From Candidatus Thorarchaeota archaeon (GTDB lineage: Archaea > Asgardarchaeota > Thorarchaeia > Thorarchaeales > Thorarchaeaceae), in the NCBI GenBank assembly GCA_004524445.1, contig SDNP01000016.1, positions 1-64,000 of the forward strand: a stretch of 64,000 nt of DNA. The letters run 5' to 3'. A program made the translations under genes and the position numbers. Numbering within the stretch: position 1 is the stretch's first letter; the number at the start of each line of letters is the position of its first letter. Shown here piece after piece: positions 25,320 through 34,174 of this stretch. A model generated the notes under the pieces. It made no database searches. It saw only the letters and a program-made list of their open reading frames with translations, and had not been told where the DNA came from.

Positions 25320-25712
25320 TCAATTTGTAACAAAATTATGCTGCACAAGCATTCCAGTAAACTCGTTTGCTAGATTCTCACTCAGAGTTTGTTGTGAAGG
25401 CGCAATCTGTGCAGCGTAATTTTCTAGGAACAAATCGGCGATGCTCTTCAGCTTTTCTTCATTGGATTCTCTATTACCGTTGTCCACCACGACAGCAAAT
25501 AGGAGTTCGTTGGCTGAATGAATGAGTAAGCATATTTCACCGAGTTTAATCTCGTTTACGTCGTGTGGAGAGAGCATTTTACCAAAACTATGAACTGCAC
25601 TAATCAAACTGCTGTATGCAAGAGATTGCTCATCTACTGGATGCGTACCAAACCGTTGAGAATAAATCGCCTGTCCTTCCGAGTCGGCTACTATTACTTC
25701 CTTAATCGTCAT
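25320..25712 (-). CDS. Roadblock/longin-like small protein
   Basis: 130 residues. The opening IKEVIVADSEGQAIYSQRFG is the beta-hairpin typical of longin and roadblock (LC7) domains; then a helix (SLAYSSLISAVHSFGKML), three strands (LGEICLLIHSANELLFAVVVDN) and a long helix (EEKLKSIADLFLENYAAQI) complete the pattern. Such domains serve as adaptors or regulators of small GTPases in Asgard archaea. It is the last of three genes on the minus strand (26407, 25751, 25320), 38 bases after its neighbour, suggesting an operon. Function is inferred from fold pattern only. Confidence 0.6.
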   Translation of the reverse strand: MTIKEVIVADSEGQAIYSQRFGTHPVDEQSLAYSSLISAVHSFGKMLSPHDVNEIKLGEICLLIHSANELLFAVVVDNGNRESNEEKLKSIADLFLENYAAQIAPSQQTLSENLANEFTGMLVQHNFVTN

Positions 25713-25750
25713 TTTTCAGGCATCCTCTAGAAATCGCAATCAAGAAGGAA

Positions 25751-26272
25751 TCACATGTACATTCCTGCCCTCATGGGATATTTCCTTCTAAAGATATCTT
25801 GGGCATTTTTGTCGAGTGTCAATTCCGCTTTCTTAATAGCCGGGCCAAGGGATGATAGTTCTGGACGAGTCAGTACTGGGCCACTAAGAAACTGTTTGGC
25901 ACGGTTCTTTTTTGCTTCAGATGGAGATAGCGGATCACGCTCAAGCAGGGCACGAATGCTTTGCTTTGCCTTCTCAGCATCACCGACTGCATTTGCTAGA
26001 CCTTCCATATCGGACTTCATGAGCGGTCGAAGCCCAAATTCTGGTGAACTCGTTAGATAATCAAGAGAGTCATCTCTCTCAGGGAGTTCCATCCCGGCGC
26101 CTGTGAACTTCTGTGGACCAAGTGAGATCAGCTTCAATTGAAAAGATGATTCTGGCCCTAAGAAGATCATACCGCCTGTTGGTGTGGATAGAATTCGCCA
26201 TCCTCTGGGCGAATCGCTATATTTGTCCATGATTTTCGGAACTATCTGCTCAGCCGGTTCGATTTCAGTCAA
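25751..26272 (-). CDS. Hypothetical Asgard-type protein upstream of the roadblock-like gene
   Basis: 173 residues, no family recognised. The first 50 residues form a likely alpha-beta unit (ILSTPTGGMIFLGPESSFQLKLISLGP), the centre is helical and charged (SDMEGLANAVGDAEKAKQSIRALLERD), and the C terminus is a long basic helix (AKKNRAKQF, then AIKKAELTLDKNAQDIFRRKYP). No membrane segments or metal motifs. It lies 38 bases ahead of the roadblock-like gene on the same strand, so the products may work together. Confidence 0.6.
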   Translation of the reverse strand: MTEIEPAEQIVPKIMDKYSDSPRGWRILSTPTGGMIFLGPESSFQLKLISLGPQKFTGAGMELPERDDSLDYLTSSPEFGLRPLMKSDMEGLANAVGDAEKAKQSIRALLERDPLSPSEAKKNRAKQFLSGPVLTRPELSSLGPAIKKAELTLDKNAQDIFRRKYPMRAGMYM

Positions 26273-26406
26273 TGTGTTTCACAGCTATCTCTGAAGGCTT
26301 GGCTCATTAGATTATTGGTATCGAAATAGAGGAGCATATCGATTCATGGGGAAAATAATAACAAACTATCTTATGAGTGGGACCTGTTTCCAAGTTTAGT
26401 TCTAAT

Positions 26407-26850
26407 TCATGGTCTTGCCACGAGAGCCTCGCCCATTTTTGAACCGGTATCAATTGTTCCACGAATGAGGTTGCATTTTGCCTTCAAGTCCGAAAGAATC
26501 GCTGAGATCCGATCATCTGTCTGTTGTGTCTGATCTTGCCAGTCTTCTGCTGAGGCATCAAAGTCCGAGTAGTCTATCATATAAGTGAAAGTCAATGGAA
26601 TATTGTCCAATTTAACTCCAATAGCAGACAAAATTACTCTCCTGAGCCGTTTCTTGTCGCTCTTAAAGGGACTTTGAAAGTATTCTGTGCTGTATGTGAC
26701 TACAGCCGCACTCTTGGCAAATTCCTCGAAGTCTTCATAACATTCCAGCGATACAGGCGGAACGAATGCGCATTTTGTATCTATCAATTTCTTCACCGAT
26801 TTGCTCCTATTAGCATCCCCGCACACACCCCATCGCTTCCGATGGAGCAA
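26407..26850 (-). CDS. Hypothetical protein, non-ATG start
   Basis: About 139-147 residues. No in-frame ATG exists near the start; TTG 26850 or GTG 26826 (after GGAAG) are candidates. The first part contains an alpha-beta pattern (LIDTKCAFVPPVSLECYEDFEEFAKSAAVVTYS) and the rest is helical with many acidic residues. No family recognised. It is first of a set of three minus-strand genes, 134 bases ahead of the next. A strong TATA box lies upstream at 26911. Confidence 0.55.
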   Translation of the reverse strand: MLHRKRWGVCGDANRSKSVKKLIDTKCAFVPPVSLECYEDFEEFAKSAAVVTYSTEYFQSPFKSDKKRLRRVILSAIGVKLDNIPLTFTYMIDYSDFDASAEDWQDQTQQTDDRISAILSDLKAKCNLIRGTIDTGSKMGEALVARP

Positions 26851-26910
26851 GATAGCGGGTATAGCCTCTGGCAGGCCTCCCGGCCAACGCCACTACTAGT
26901 ATATACACTA

Positions 26911-26921
26911 CTATATATAAA
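26911..26921 (-). promoter_or_regulatory. Strong TATA box for the 26407-26850 gene
   Basis: TTTATATATAG on the minus strand, within a 40-base run of A and T, would start transcription near 26886, about 36 bases before TTG 26850. Confidence 0.5.
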
Positions 26922-27022
26922 TATATCTATATTATTATTCTAATAGATATTTGTCTGTATAAAATCAGTTGGAACACATGTTCTAATGGAAAAGGGGAAA
27001 AATCCTTCACAAACTGGGTATG

Positions 27023-27484
27023 TTAGAATGTTTCACATACTCGGCGGATCTTCCTAATCTGACCCATTTTTCTGTAGGCAAAATACTCGAACAGCCGACT
27101 GATTATTTCGGATTTCGCTCTTGCAGCAATTGACAAAAAAAAGGTATAACCTTTCACTTCATTCTTGAGAGCCTGATTACAGACATAAATTCGGGGGTCC
27201 GTTTCTTCACGTGAGAGGTCGAAGGGCATTTCATCGGGGAGGTCTTCGGGTTTGTAGGTCTGGGACAGTTCCTCTAATTCCTCAGTGATGCCCGTTGCCA
27301 GCATATCCCGAATGCGGTCCATGAGCTCTGCCTCCTCGTCCGCCAACACCATCAGCAGGGCCTTGACCTTTGGAGTTTCAGCCCCCATGGCAGCTTTGTG
27401 ATAGTACTGGTAATGATTTGCAGCCGTGGTAAGGGCTAGTCTGAGCATTGCTTTGATATCTTTCTGTCTATTGCTCATAGCCAT
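27023..27484 (-). CDS. Ferritin-like four-helix protein with metal ligands apparently lost
   Basis: 153 residues, rubrerythrin/ferritin-like helical pattern: helix A ALTTAANHYQYYHKAAMG, helix B VKALLMVLADEEAELMDRIRDM, helix C ALKNEVKGYTFFLSIAAR, helix D LFEYFAYRKMGQIRKI. Where rubrerythrins have ExxH iron ligands in helices B and D, this protein has EEAEL and FAYRKMG, so a di-iron site looks unlikely. It is followed on the strand by nothing and preceded by a paralog at 27549 with the same features. A structural or protein-binding role is possible. Confidence 0.7.
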   Translation of the reverse strand: MAMSNRQKDIKAMLRLALTTAANHYQYYHKAAMGAETPKVKALLMVLADEEAELMDRIRDMLATGITEELEELSQTYKPEDLPDEMPFDLSREETDPRIYVCNQALKNEVKGYTFFLSIAARAKSEIISRLFEYFAYRKMGQIRKIRRVCETF

Positions 27485-27548
27485 TCGATAATGATATGGA
27501 TTGCTGATAGAAAGGGGTTTCTATGATTGTTGTTCCCATAGTATGCGG

Positions 27549-28004
27549 CTAGAGGCTATCAAACACATTTCGAATCCAATCAATGCGTTGTCCCTTGAGA
27601 CCAGCATAGGATCGAAACATCAGTCTAATACCCTTCTTGGGAGCCCTTTCAGCCAATTCCTTGAATAGTTTATAAGACTCGTATTCAATCTCTAATGCTT
27701 CATTGACTGCAGTAATGCTCTCGTCTTCTTCCGCACGCCGAGGGTCGAATGGTGTCACATTTGGTTCATCATCTAGGTATTTCAGGACCTCTTCATCCGC
27801 TACGGGCTCGAGGTTCCCTGAAGCGAGCATCAATTCGATATTATCTACGACATCTCCTTGAGACTCCACTAAGTAAGCAAAAAGGTTCTTGACAGTAGGG
27901 TTCTCCAGATTACGCACTCCATCATAATAGAATTGGAAATAATTGAGCTCCTTCACCAAGGCCTCGTTTAGCAAATTCTCTAAGGAGTTCCGCTTATTTG
28001 ACAT
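27549..28004 (-). CDS. Ferritin-like four-helix protein, tandem paralog
   Basis: 151 residues from ATG 28004 (the frame is open upstream to 28139 but that part overlaps the phosphoribosyltransferase gene; GGTGG just before 28004 supports the shorter form). Helices match the neighbour at 27023: LVKELNYFQFYYDGVRN, NLFAYLVESQGDVVDNIELML, ALEIEYESYKLFKELAERA, LMFRSYAGLKGQRIDW. The ExxH ligands are again missing (ESQGD and AGLKG). Both proteins share a Pro/Asp-rich linker with PFD between helices B and C, so they arose by duplication. Gap between the two genes is 64 bases. Confidence 0.7.
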   Translation of the reverse strand: MSNKRNSLENLLNEALVKELNYFQFYYDGVRNLENPTVKNLFAYLVESQGDVVDNIELMLASGNLEPVADEEVLKYLDDEPNVTPFDPRRAEEDESITAVNEALEIEYESYKLFKELAERAPKKGIRLMFRSYAGLKGQRIDWIRNVFDSL

Positions 28005-28074
28005 AAAACCACCCGAAACCGTTTGGTCATAATGAGGTGGACTGAATAAGTACTTTCGCTCAGCGCAAAAAAAG

Positions 28075-28803
28075 CTATTTCCCATTCTGAAACGCGCTGG
28101 GGTTGGCGAGATAGCTCTGGATGAGAGTAAATTCGTCATCGGCCATCATTTCTCGCATCAGAGGCAATCCGGCATCAACAAAATCGATGAGTACATGCAG
28201 GTTCATACCCTCTGTTTCAGCACGCTCTCTTGCACCTTGCTGACGGTCAATCACAACAGCAATATTATCGCATTTCACATCTTTTATGCCCCGATTCTCT
28301 ACCTCTGCCATGACTTGGGCTCTCGCAACTAGCTTACTCTCCATTCCAGTGACAAGGTCGTCGACCAGACACAATATATCACCATCCTCGATGACGCCTT
28401 CAACAAGTCTATGCTGACCGTATTCTGCAAGTGCTTCTTTCAACTCGCCAGGCGTCTTCACCCCCGCGATTTTTCTCGTATGGATTGCTGGAATATCTGA
28501 TTCCAGAGAAATAGCAGTAGCAATGGGAATACCTGCGAAAGCGATGCCAACCAACTTGGTCACATCGGGAGCCTCATTCTTCAGAAATTCAGACATGGCT
28601 CGACCTACTCGGCGTAAGGTCCGGGGGAAGGAGCTAATCAGACGCAACTGTATATAGAAGGGACTCCACAGCCCTGAAACAAGGTTCCACCCCTCTGCAC
28701 GGTCCCTTGCAGAAGTGAGAAGCATTCGTTTCTCATAGATATCCTGCATAATCTGCCGTTTCAGGTCCAAAAGATCCAATTGGCTAGACATTGTCTTAGT
28801 CAT
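28075..28803 (-). CDS. Orotate phosphoribosyltransferase-like protein
   Basis: 242 residues. The PRPP-binding motif CLVDDLVTGMES is near residue 143 and is preceded by the usual core (VGIAFAGIPIATAISLESDIPAIHTRK). Orotate phosphoribosyltransferase joins orotate to PRPP to give OMP in pyrimidine synthesis; other PRTases share the fold, so assignment to PyrE rather than a regulator is moderate. The N-terminal 60 residues (LKRQIMQDIYEKRMLLTSARDRAEGWNLVSGLWSPFYIQLR) are a common extension in archaeal members. The start may be 28803 or ATG 28791. It lies upstream of the ferritin-like pair. Confidence 0.75.
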   Translation of the reverse strand: MTKTMSSQLDLLDLKRQIMQDIYEKRMLLTSARDRAEGWNLVSGLWSPFYIQLRLISSFPRTLRRVGRAMSEFLKNEAPDVTKLVGIAFAGIPIATAISLESDIPAIHTRKIAGVKTPGELKEALAEYGQHRLVEGVIEDGDILCLVDDLVTGMESKLVARAQVMAEVENRGIKDVKCDNIAVVIDRQQGARERAETEGMNLHVLIDFVDAGLPLMREMMADDEFTLIQSYLANPSAFQNGK

Positions 28804-28881
28804 GAATTAATATCAAGACGACATTCTTAACTCTGTCTGCAAAGGAAGGATTATGGGTCTTGTTCCGGGTGGAATGAGTAT

Positions 28882-29988
28882 ATGTCGAAATTTGATGTCA
28901 TGAAGTGGTTACTGTTCAATTCGGGACCAATCATCAGATTTAGAACCATGACGGATCTATTAGCGTCAAATGATATTCAGGAAGTCAGCAAAGCCATAGA
29001 GGATGTGCTTTCCAGTCAAATGGTAGAGCAATGGCTTCCTCAACTAAACAACGGCATTGGTTTCGAAGATATACATTCGAGCAACCCCGAGTCTATCGAA
29101 AATACACTCTACAAGCTGGGTCAACTGGGCATGAAGGCTGGTTTCCAGCCATTTGATAGCCATACACTCGCATATAGGGTGTGGCTCTCTGACAGAATTT
29201 CAAGTCCAGCTGTTTCATTCCATGAGCAACTAATGCGGACTATTATGGCAGCATCCCTTGCAAATGCAGGATACGGGAATATCAGTCCAGTTCAAGCAGT
29301 ACTCAAATCACGACTAGAAACGATTGCTCGATTCGTGAGTTCTTTTGACTCGAAGAATATCTATGCAGATAGCTCTGAGTACGAGATTCCGAAGGCAAGA
29401 AGCAATTGGAAACTGATCAATCCGGTTCTCTACCGCGAAAGTTCATTCCCTCTACCCTGGATACACGATTTGGTAGGCGTTGCAAAGGTTCAGGATTTTC
29501 GCAATGATAGCAGCTCGGTGAGAAAAATCAACAGCGTATGCAAGGCCATATTACGCGATGAATATCAAGAACTGCCAACTGGCTACGGGTTAGTAAGAGA
29601 GCATGGGAGGTATTATGTAAGCGGGTGGAGTGTCCATCTACCCTACTTCGAGAGGTTCACGGATGGAAAAGGTGATTCACATGATATGCTGGATGGTGCA
29701 AAACTCCTATTATGGCTCGAACTTCTTTCGCCACTTCCTGTAATATGTCAAAGTGATTGGTTTCAGAATGCGGTTCTATTCCTGGAGATATATCGGACTC
29801 GATACGACACTTACATTTTCCCCCGAGAATGGCTCAGAGAAAAAGGATCGGGATATTGGATCAATGGCGCGTATATGGCATTTCAGAGAGGTGGAAGAAA
29901 TCGAAAAGTCATAGAATGCGAGTCCACGTTTAGGATGTTGAAACTGAAACATCAGGCGAGGTTGTCGCGAGCTTCTGGCGTCTCTTAA
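28882..29988 (+). CDS. Hypothetical helical protein, possibly alpha/alpha-toroid
   Basis: 368 residues, cytoplasmic. The opening MKWLLFNSGPIIRFRTMTDLL resembles the start of prenyltransferase/squalene-cyclase-like repeat proteins ('W-L-L ... P-x-x-R-x-x-T-x-x-D-L-L'), and the rest is mostly helical with Trp- and Tyr-rich turns. No catalytic motif (DxDD or QW) is visible, so an enzyme role is doubtful. The ATG follows GGTGGA at 28868-28873. Its last 59 bases overlap the 3' end of the convergent acyltransferase gene. Confidence 0.55.
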   Translation: MSKFDVMKWLLFNSGPIIRFRTMTDLLASNDIQEVSKAIEDVLSSQMVEQWLPQLNNGIGFEDIHSSNPESIENTLYKLGQLGMKAGFQPFDSHTLAYRVWLSDRISSPAVSFHEQLMRTIMAASLANAGYGNISPVQAVLKSRLETIARFVSSFDSKNIYADSSEYEIPKARSNWKLINPVLYRESSFPLPWIHDLVGVAKVQDFRNDSSSVRKINSVCKAILRDEYQELPTGYGLVREHGRYYVSGWSVHLPYFERFTDGKGDSHDMLDGAKLLLWLELLSPLPVICQSDWFQNAVLFLEIYRTRYDTYIFPREWLREKGSGYWINGAYMAFQRGGRNRKVIECESTFRMLKLKHQARLSRASGVS

Positions 29989-31045
29989 GGCTCATGCCTC
30001 TGAAAAGTAATGATAAGAATCGGTTCTTTGAAATGACGTACCTAGCTACAAAAAGAGAAATCGAGAATGCAAGCAGAAACTCAATACCCCATAGGAGTGG
30101 CAAATACTCAACAGGTACCAGAAATGGAATACCGATTATCAGTGAAAGCACAGGGAAAAGGTAGAAGATTATTGGATGTATCTCATAGATTTCTTGAGCT
30201 CTTCTTCCAAAATCCTGCAACGCATTGGCAATGCCATCCAGATTTGTCAATGAATTAGAGATAGCGAAGACCAAGATAGAACCGACTACACCATTTGCCA
30301 TATACAACATGATGTTGTTTCCGAATCGGTCCATAGCAATATCTGTGAAACCATTCAGCGTTGACGTGAGAATGAGGACCATTGATAGAAGGAAGAAGAT
30401 AATGGTGTCTAGCGTCCTGGAATTAAATGTCCATGGTGCAATGCCCTTGAACCGGCGCATTTCATTTCCTATGAAAATGAATGCCACTGCAACCAATACA
30501 GCGCTGAATCTCCACGGAACTAAAAGGGGATAGAACCATGAGCGAATCGACATGGATATGATGGGCAATCCAATAATCATAGTCCATCTTAATTTCGGGG
30601 AGGAGGATTGCAGAGCTTTGTCAATCACAGCAAATAGAACGAGAGCAAAAAATAGCACCTGAAGGAACCAAAGGTGAGTCGATGAGTCTGGAGGGCCCGC
30701 TCCATAAGCGAACCAGAATAGAAGCTGCTCTCCAGTGAGGTAAGTATCAATACCTGCATCCAGTGGTATGAAGAGCGCAATCATGAGGAGATATAAGCTG
30801 ATATAGGGAATCATCAATTGCCTGCCACGTTTAGTTAGCAATTTGCGAATATTCTTCCGGTACTTCTTGCTATTGTATGTTAGTCCAGTGACGATGAAGA
30901 ACAAGGGGATAGTAAAACTGCTCAGATGTGTCGTTATGGGATTAATAATCGGGATTATCACATGGACCAATATAACAAAGAGGATAGCGATGCCCTTGGC
31001 TATGTCAAGCCAATCCTCATGAACCTGATCGACTTTGTCATTCAA
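29930..31045 (-). CDS. Acyltransferase family 3 membrane protein
   Basis: 371 residues with about ten hydrophobic helices. The N-terminal segment DWLDIAKGIAILFVILVHV carries the conserved R/K and His of the acyltransferase-3 family, which transfers acetyl or other acyl groups to sugars or lipids in the envelope; THLWFLQVLFF (near residue 119) is the second signature. Substrate unknown; surface glycan or lipid decoration is the usual role. No glycan cluster is adjacent. The 3' end overlaps the convergent gene by 59 bases. Confidence 0.82.
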   Translation of the reverse strand: MNDKVDQVHEDWLDIAKGIAILFVILVHVIIPIINPITTHLSSFTIPLFFIVTGLTYNSKKYRKNIRKLLTKRGRQLMIPYISLYLLMIALFIPLDAGIDTYLTGEQLLFWFAYGAGPPDSSTHLWFLQVLFFALVLFAVIDKALQSSSPKLRWTMIIGLPIISMSIRSWFYPLLVPWRFSAVLVAVAFIFIGNEMRRFKGIAPWTFNSRTLDTIIFFLLSMVLILTSTLNGFTDIAMDRFGNNIMLYMANGVVGSILVFAISNSLTNLDGIANALQDFGRRAQEIYEIHPIIFYLFPVLSLIIGIPFLVPVEYLPLLWGIEFLLAFSISLFVARYVISKNRFLSLLFRGMSLKRRQKLATTSPDVSVSTS

Positions 31046-31273
31046 CTTACCGTGACAACTCCCAGTACCGCTCCAACATGAGCTCTTCTCAGCTGTTGTG
31101 ATTCGGGGAAGTTTTTAATATTCCCCATTTAGGATAATTCGTTTAGTAGTCGCTTTCTACATTTCAAAAAGAATTTCCCGATTCCATATGGTTTTTTTCT
31201 GCCATGTCGCCTCAGGTTTTAGATAGGATATGCCTTAAGTAGGATATAGATAATCATATGATAGGCGAACGAA

Positions 31274-32845
31274 ATGGCTAGAAAGTACTCTTTTCTGTTT
31301 GTTTTCTCATTACTTGCCCTCTCTCTAGTTGGAGTGCCTATTGCAGGATGGAATAGTGCTGTCTTGGACGACCAACTTGAAACTCAGGTTATTGAAGCAG
31401 AAGGAGCCTTCCCAAGGGGCCCGACAGTTCATATGGTGAACAAGACTGCAGCCATGATTTACTGGAAAACGGACACGGATACCAATGCCATCGTGAACTA
31501 TGGCAATGCAGCAGATAACTTGGATTCAAGTGTAGAAAACTCAACTCTCAGTACAGAACACCGCGTCTGGATTGACGGTCTGACTGCTGGGACCACTGTG
31601 TACTACGAAGCAGTTTCTGATGGTACAGCCAGCGAGGTCTATCATTTTAAGACTGAGCCGGAAGATGGTTCACCTTTCAAGCTCATTGCACTGGGCGACC
31701 CCCAGCCTATAGCAGACATTGAACCGGAGCAGTCTGAAATATTCAAGGAATTCATGATGATGGTGCGGGATGAAGAGCCCCATCTCATAATAATACTAGG
31801 TGACTATGTGCACGAGTTGTCAGACACAGACGAGAGCTATAATGACCTCTGCTGGAATAACTTCCTCGATGCTAGTGAAACGGCAGGTCACTATGCGCCG
31901 ATCTATGGTGTCATCGGAAACCATGATACAATGTCAGGAGACCGTTATGCAGATGGTTTTCTGAGTGCCTTTCAGCAGCACGGTGGTGATTCTACGTATT
32001 TCTCATTCGATTATGCAGGAGTTCATTTCACATTTCTAGACAGTGAGATGCCTGAATATCAAGGTAGAATTGCTGGAGCCCAGTATGACTGGCTGGTAGA
32101 TGATTTGGAAAACACGGACAAAGAAATCAAATATGTGGTTGTACATCAGCCGATGTATCCGGTCAGCGCCAGACGTAGCTCCTTGGATAGGAATCGTACA
32201 GAACGGGACCGCTTACAGAATCTGTTTGAAGAACACAATGTAACCGCATTTCTCGCTGGACATGATCATGTTTTCCAGAGGATAACTGTAAATGAGGTTA
32301 TACATGTAACTTCCGCTGGTGCTGGACCAAAGCTTTACCATACTCCGTGGGGCGGTGATTTTAATCACTATACGCGATGGAATGTTTCGTCCGTCCGGAT
32401 CGAGATGGAATGCATTAAACCAGATGGGCAAGTGGCTGAAACATATACACTCCCATACGAAGGGCATATTGAGATTGTATTGCGTAGATGTTTCAACACA
32501 TCAGCTGGTCAGCCAGATGAGGCCCCCTTGATTCTCTTTAGCGAGGTTCCTGAGGAGGAGTATTATTCGTGGGACGGTGGTGCCAACAGCACTGACCTAG
32601 GAACATTTCCCGATACTAATGGACTTCATACACTTGATGTATATGCCAAGGGTTCGGATGGAGTCTGGAATCACAAATACTACGAATTTGATACAGTTGG
32701 CGGTGAAGAAACAGACACGGATACGGATACAACCACTACGCCTCCACCCACTGGTATCAATCCACTTCTCATTACGGGTGTGATTGGAGTGGCGGTAGTA
32801 ATAGTGATTATCGTTGTATACAGAATGAAAGCGGGCAGCACGTAA
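31274..32845 (+). CDS. Cell-surface calcineurin-like phosphoesterase with N-terminal Fn3-like domain
   Basis: 523 residues. A signal peptide (about 1-25) is followed by a purple-acid-phosphatase-type Fn3 domain (GPTVHMVNKTAAMIYWKTD... GLTAGTTVYYEAVSDG). The metallophosphoesterase core shows the metal ligands: LGDPQ near 144, LGDYVHE near 175, GNHDTM near 215, VVHQPMYP near 290 and AGHDHVFQ near 330. After a Thr/Asp-rich stalk a C-terminal transmembrane helix (ITGVIGVAVVIVIIVVY) ends with a short basic tail, so the enzyme faces outside and is tethered. Likely a phosphomonoesterase or phosphodiesterase. Confidence 0.87.
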   Translation: MARKYSFLFVFSLLALSLVGVPIAGWNSAVLDDQLETQVIEAEGAFPRGPTVHMVNKTAAMIYWKTDTDTNAIVNYGNAADNLDSSVENSTLSTEHRVWIDGLTAGTTVYYEAVSDGTASEVYHFKTEPEDGSPFKLIALGDPQPIADIEPEQSEIFKEFMMMVRDEEPHLIIILGDYVHELSDTDESYNDLCWNNFLDASETAGHYAPIYGVIGNHDTMSGDRYADGFLSAFQQHGGDSTYFSFDYAGVHFTFLDSEMPEYQGRIAGAQYDWLVDDLENTDKEIKYVVVHQPMYPVSARRSSLDRNRTERDRLQNLFEEHNVTAFLAGHDHVFQRITVNEVIHVTSAGAGPKLYHTPWGGDFNHYTRWNVSSVRIEMECIKPDGQVAETYTLPYEGHIEIVLRRCFNTSAGQPDEAPLILFSEVPEEEYYSWDGGANSTDLGTFPDTNGLHTLDVYAKGSDGVWNHKYYEFDTVGGEETDTDTDTTTTPPPTGINPLLITGVIGVAVVIVIIVVYRMKAGST

Positions 32846-32899
32846 AGGGCGTTAGATGCGCACTCCCTCAATAAAATCCACACAACCGCCTTGGTAAGG

Positions 32900-32907
32900 T
32901 TTAAAAC
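32900..32907 (+). promoter_or_regulatory. TATA box for tRNA-Gly(GCC)
   Basis: TTTAAAAC is 25-32 bases upstream of the mature 5' end at 32932. Confidence 0.5.
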
Positions 32908-32931
32908 ATTCCAGAGTGCGCACATCAATCA

Positions 32932-33038
32932 GCGCTCGTTGTCTAGAGGCTATGATGTGACCCTGCCAATGTGTGGGGACAATCTCTCCGGACCGTAGAA
33001 CGGTCGCGGCCCGGGTTCAAATCCCGGCGAGCGCACCA
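32932..33038 (+). tRNA. tRNA-Gly(GCC) with a canonical anticodon-loop intron
   Basis: Acceptor GCGCTCG pairs with CGAGCGC, discriminator A, encoded CCA. D arm GTCT-AGAGGCTA-TGAT, anticodon stem TGACC/GGTCG, T arm CCGGG-TTCAAAT-CCCGG. The loop reads CTGCCA then C after removal of about 32 bases (32969-33000), so the anticodon is GCC and the intron is at 37/38. Confidence 0.92.
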
Positions 33039-33061
33039 CTTCTTTTAACAATCCAAAGTAT

Positions 33062-34174
33062 TCAACTCTCTTCTTGTTTCTTCTCCAGCAGAATCGAATA
33101 CAGCTCTTCAGTGGTTTTTGGCGGAACTTTGACTTCCTCTTTCTTTTGTAGCGAGAGAGCATCAGAAGGACAATTGGCAACGCATACTCCGCACCCAATA
33201 CATCGATTAAGGTCGATGACTGCAGTGTCATCTCCAAGGAAAATGGCTTCCATCTGACATTTTTCTACACACGTCCCACAGAATGTACAGAGTTCAGAGT
33301 CTACTTCTGCGAAATAATTTGTAGAATAGAACTTGACCGGTTTCCGAGACATCTTTGATCCAAAGAGAATACCGCAGCAGCAACCACAGCAGCTACAAAT
33401 AAAATCGAGAGTCCTTGCATTGCTAGGTTGTAGGACAAGACCATCTTCTTCATTCTGTCGAAGGATATCTAGTAGTTCCTCTTTGGTCACTTCTCGACCC
33501 CAACCTTCATCAATGTACATTTGGGCATGCTCCCCAAATGCGATGCAGGTTTCTCTTCTATCCGTTGCTTTACACGGATTATCGACTGCATCCATTGCTT
33601 GTCGGCAGACACAATTAGCGACCATAAAGGGACCAGTGGCTTTGTTCAATAATTCTCTAATATTGTCATATGCAGCAATCTCATGAGTGTGGTCTATACT
33701 CTTTCCGACAGGAATAATCCGGAGCTGAGGTAGAGGTGAATAGAACAACTCTTTTCCAAAAGCTTCAATATTGTAGTCCACAATATCAGAGTAGAGTTCA
33801 GCTGTCATTTTGTTCACTTGGAATTCATAGATTCCTATTACCCACTGAACATTACCATAGTATGTAGTGCGTTCTCCCTTTTTGCGGAATATCAGCCCTT
33901 TACTAGCCATAGTATCAAGAGAGGCTTCTAATTTCTCCTTAGAGATGCCAGTAGGCTCTAATCGCTGATGGATCTCATCTATGGTTTCAGATGGGGTCCA
34001 TGAGAATTTCAGATTGGCCGCAATCGCGGCTTCTTGTGGAGTGAACAATCGCTTGAGAATTCGAATTTCTACTCCGGATTCAGTTGCAGGAAAGCCAACA
34101 GGCATGCAGTCGAGGTGCTTCTGGAGGTCACGATAAACTGTTGATTCATCCACTTCTATCATGATGATGCCCAA
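33062..34174 (-). CDS. Cys-cluster plus 2[4Fe-4S] ferredoxin-domain protein with N-terminal winged-helix-like region
   Basis: 370 residues. Residues 1-110 look like a winged-helix module (FTPQEAAIAANLKFSWTPS, then KEKLEASLDTMASKGLIFRKK). The middle has a cysteine set: CVCRQ near 196, CKATDRRETC near 208-217, and a dense ICSCCGCCCG near 262. The C terminus carries two [4Fe-4S] motifs, CTFCGTCVEKC (about 296-306) and CIGCGVCVANCP (about 325-336). The last two parts match the protein at 23028. I infer a redox or metal protein; the extra N-terminal domain could make it a regulator. It is tail-to-tail with tRNA-Gly(GCC), 23 bases apart. Confidence 0.75.
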   Translation of the reverse strand: MGIIMIEVDESTVYRDLQKHLDCMPVGFPATESGVEIRILKRLFTPQEAAIAANLKFSWTPSETIDEIHQRLEPTGISKEKLEASLDTMASKGLIFRKKGERTTYYGNVQWVIGIYEFQVNKMTAELYSDIVDYNIEAFGKELFYSPLPQLRIIPVGKSIDHTHEIAAYDNIRELLNKATGPFMVANCVCRQAMDAVDNPCKATDRRETCIAFGEHAQMYIDEGWGREVTKEELLDILRQNEEDGLVLQPSNARTLDFICSCCGCCCGILFGSKMSRKPVKFYSTNYFAEVDSELCTFCGTCVEKCQMEAIFLGDDTAVIDLNRCIGCGVCVANCPSDALSLQKKEEVKVPPKTTEELYSILLEKKQEES

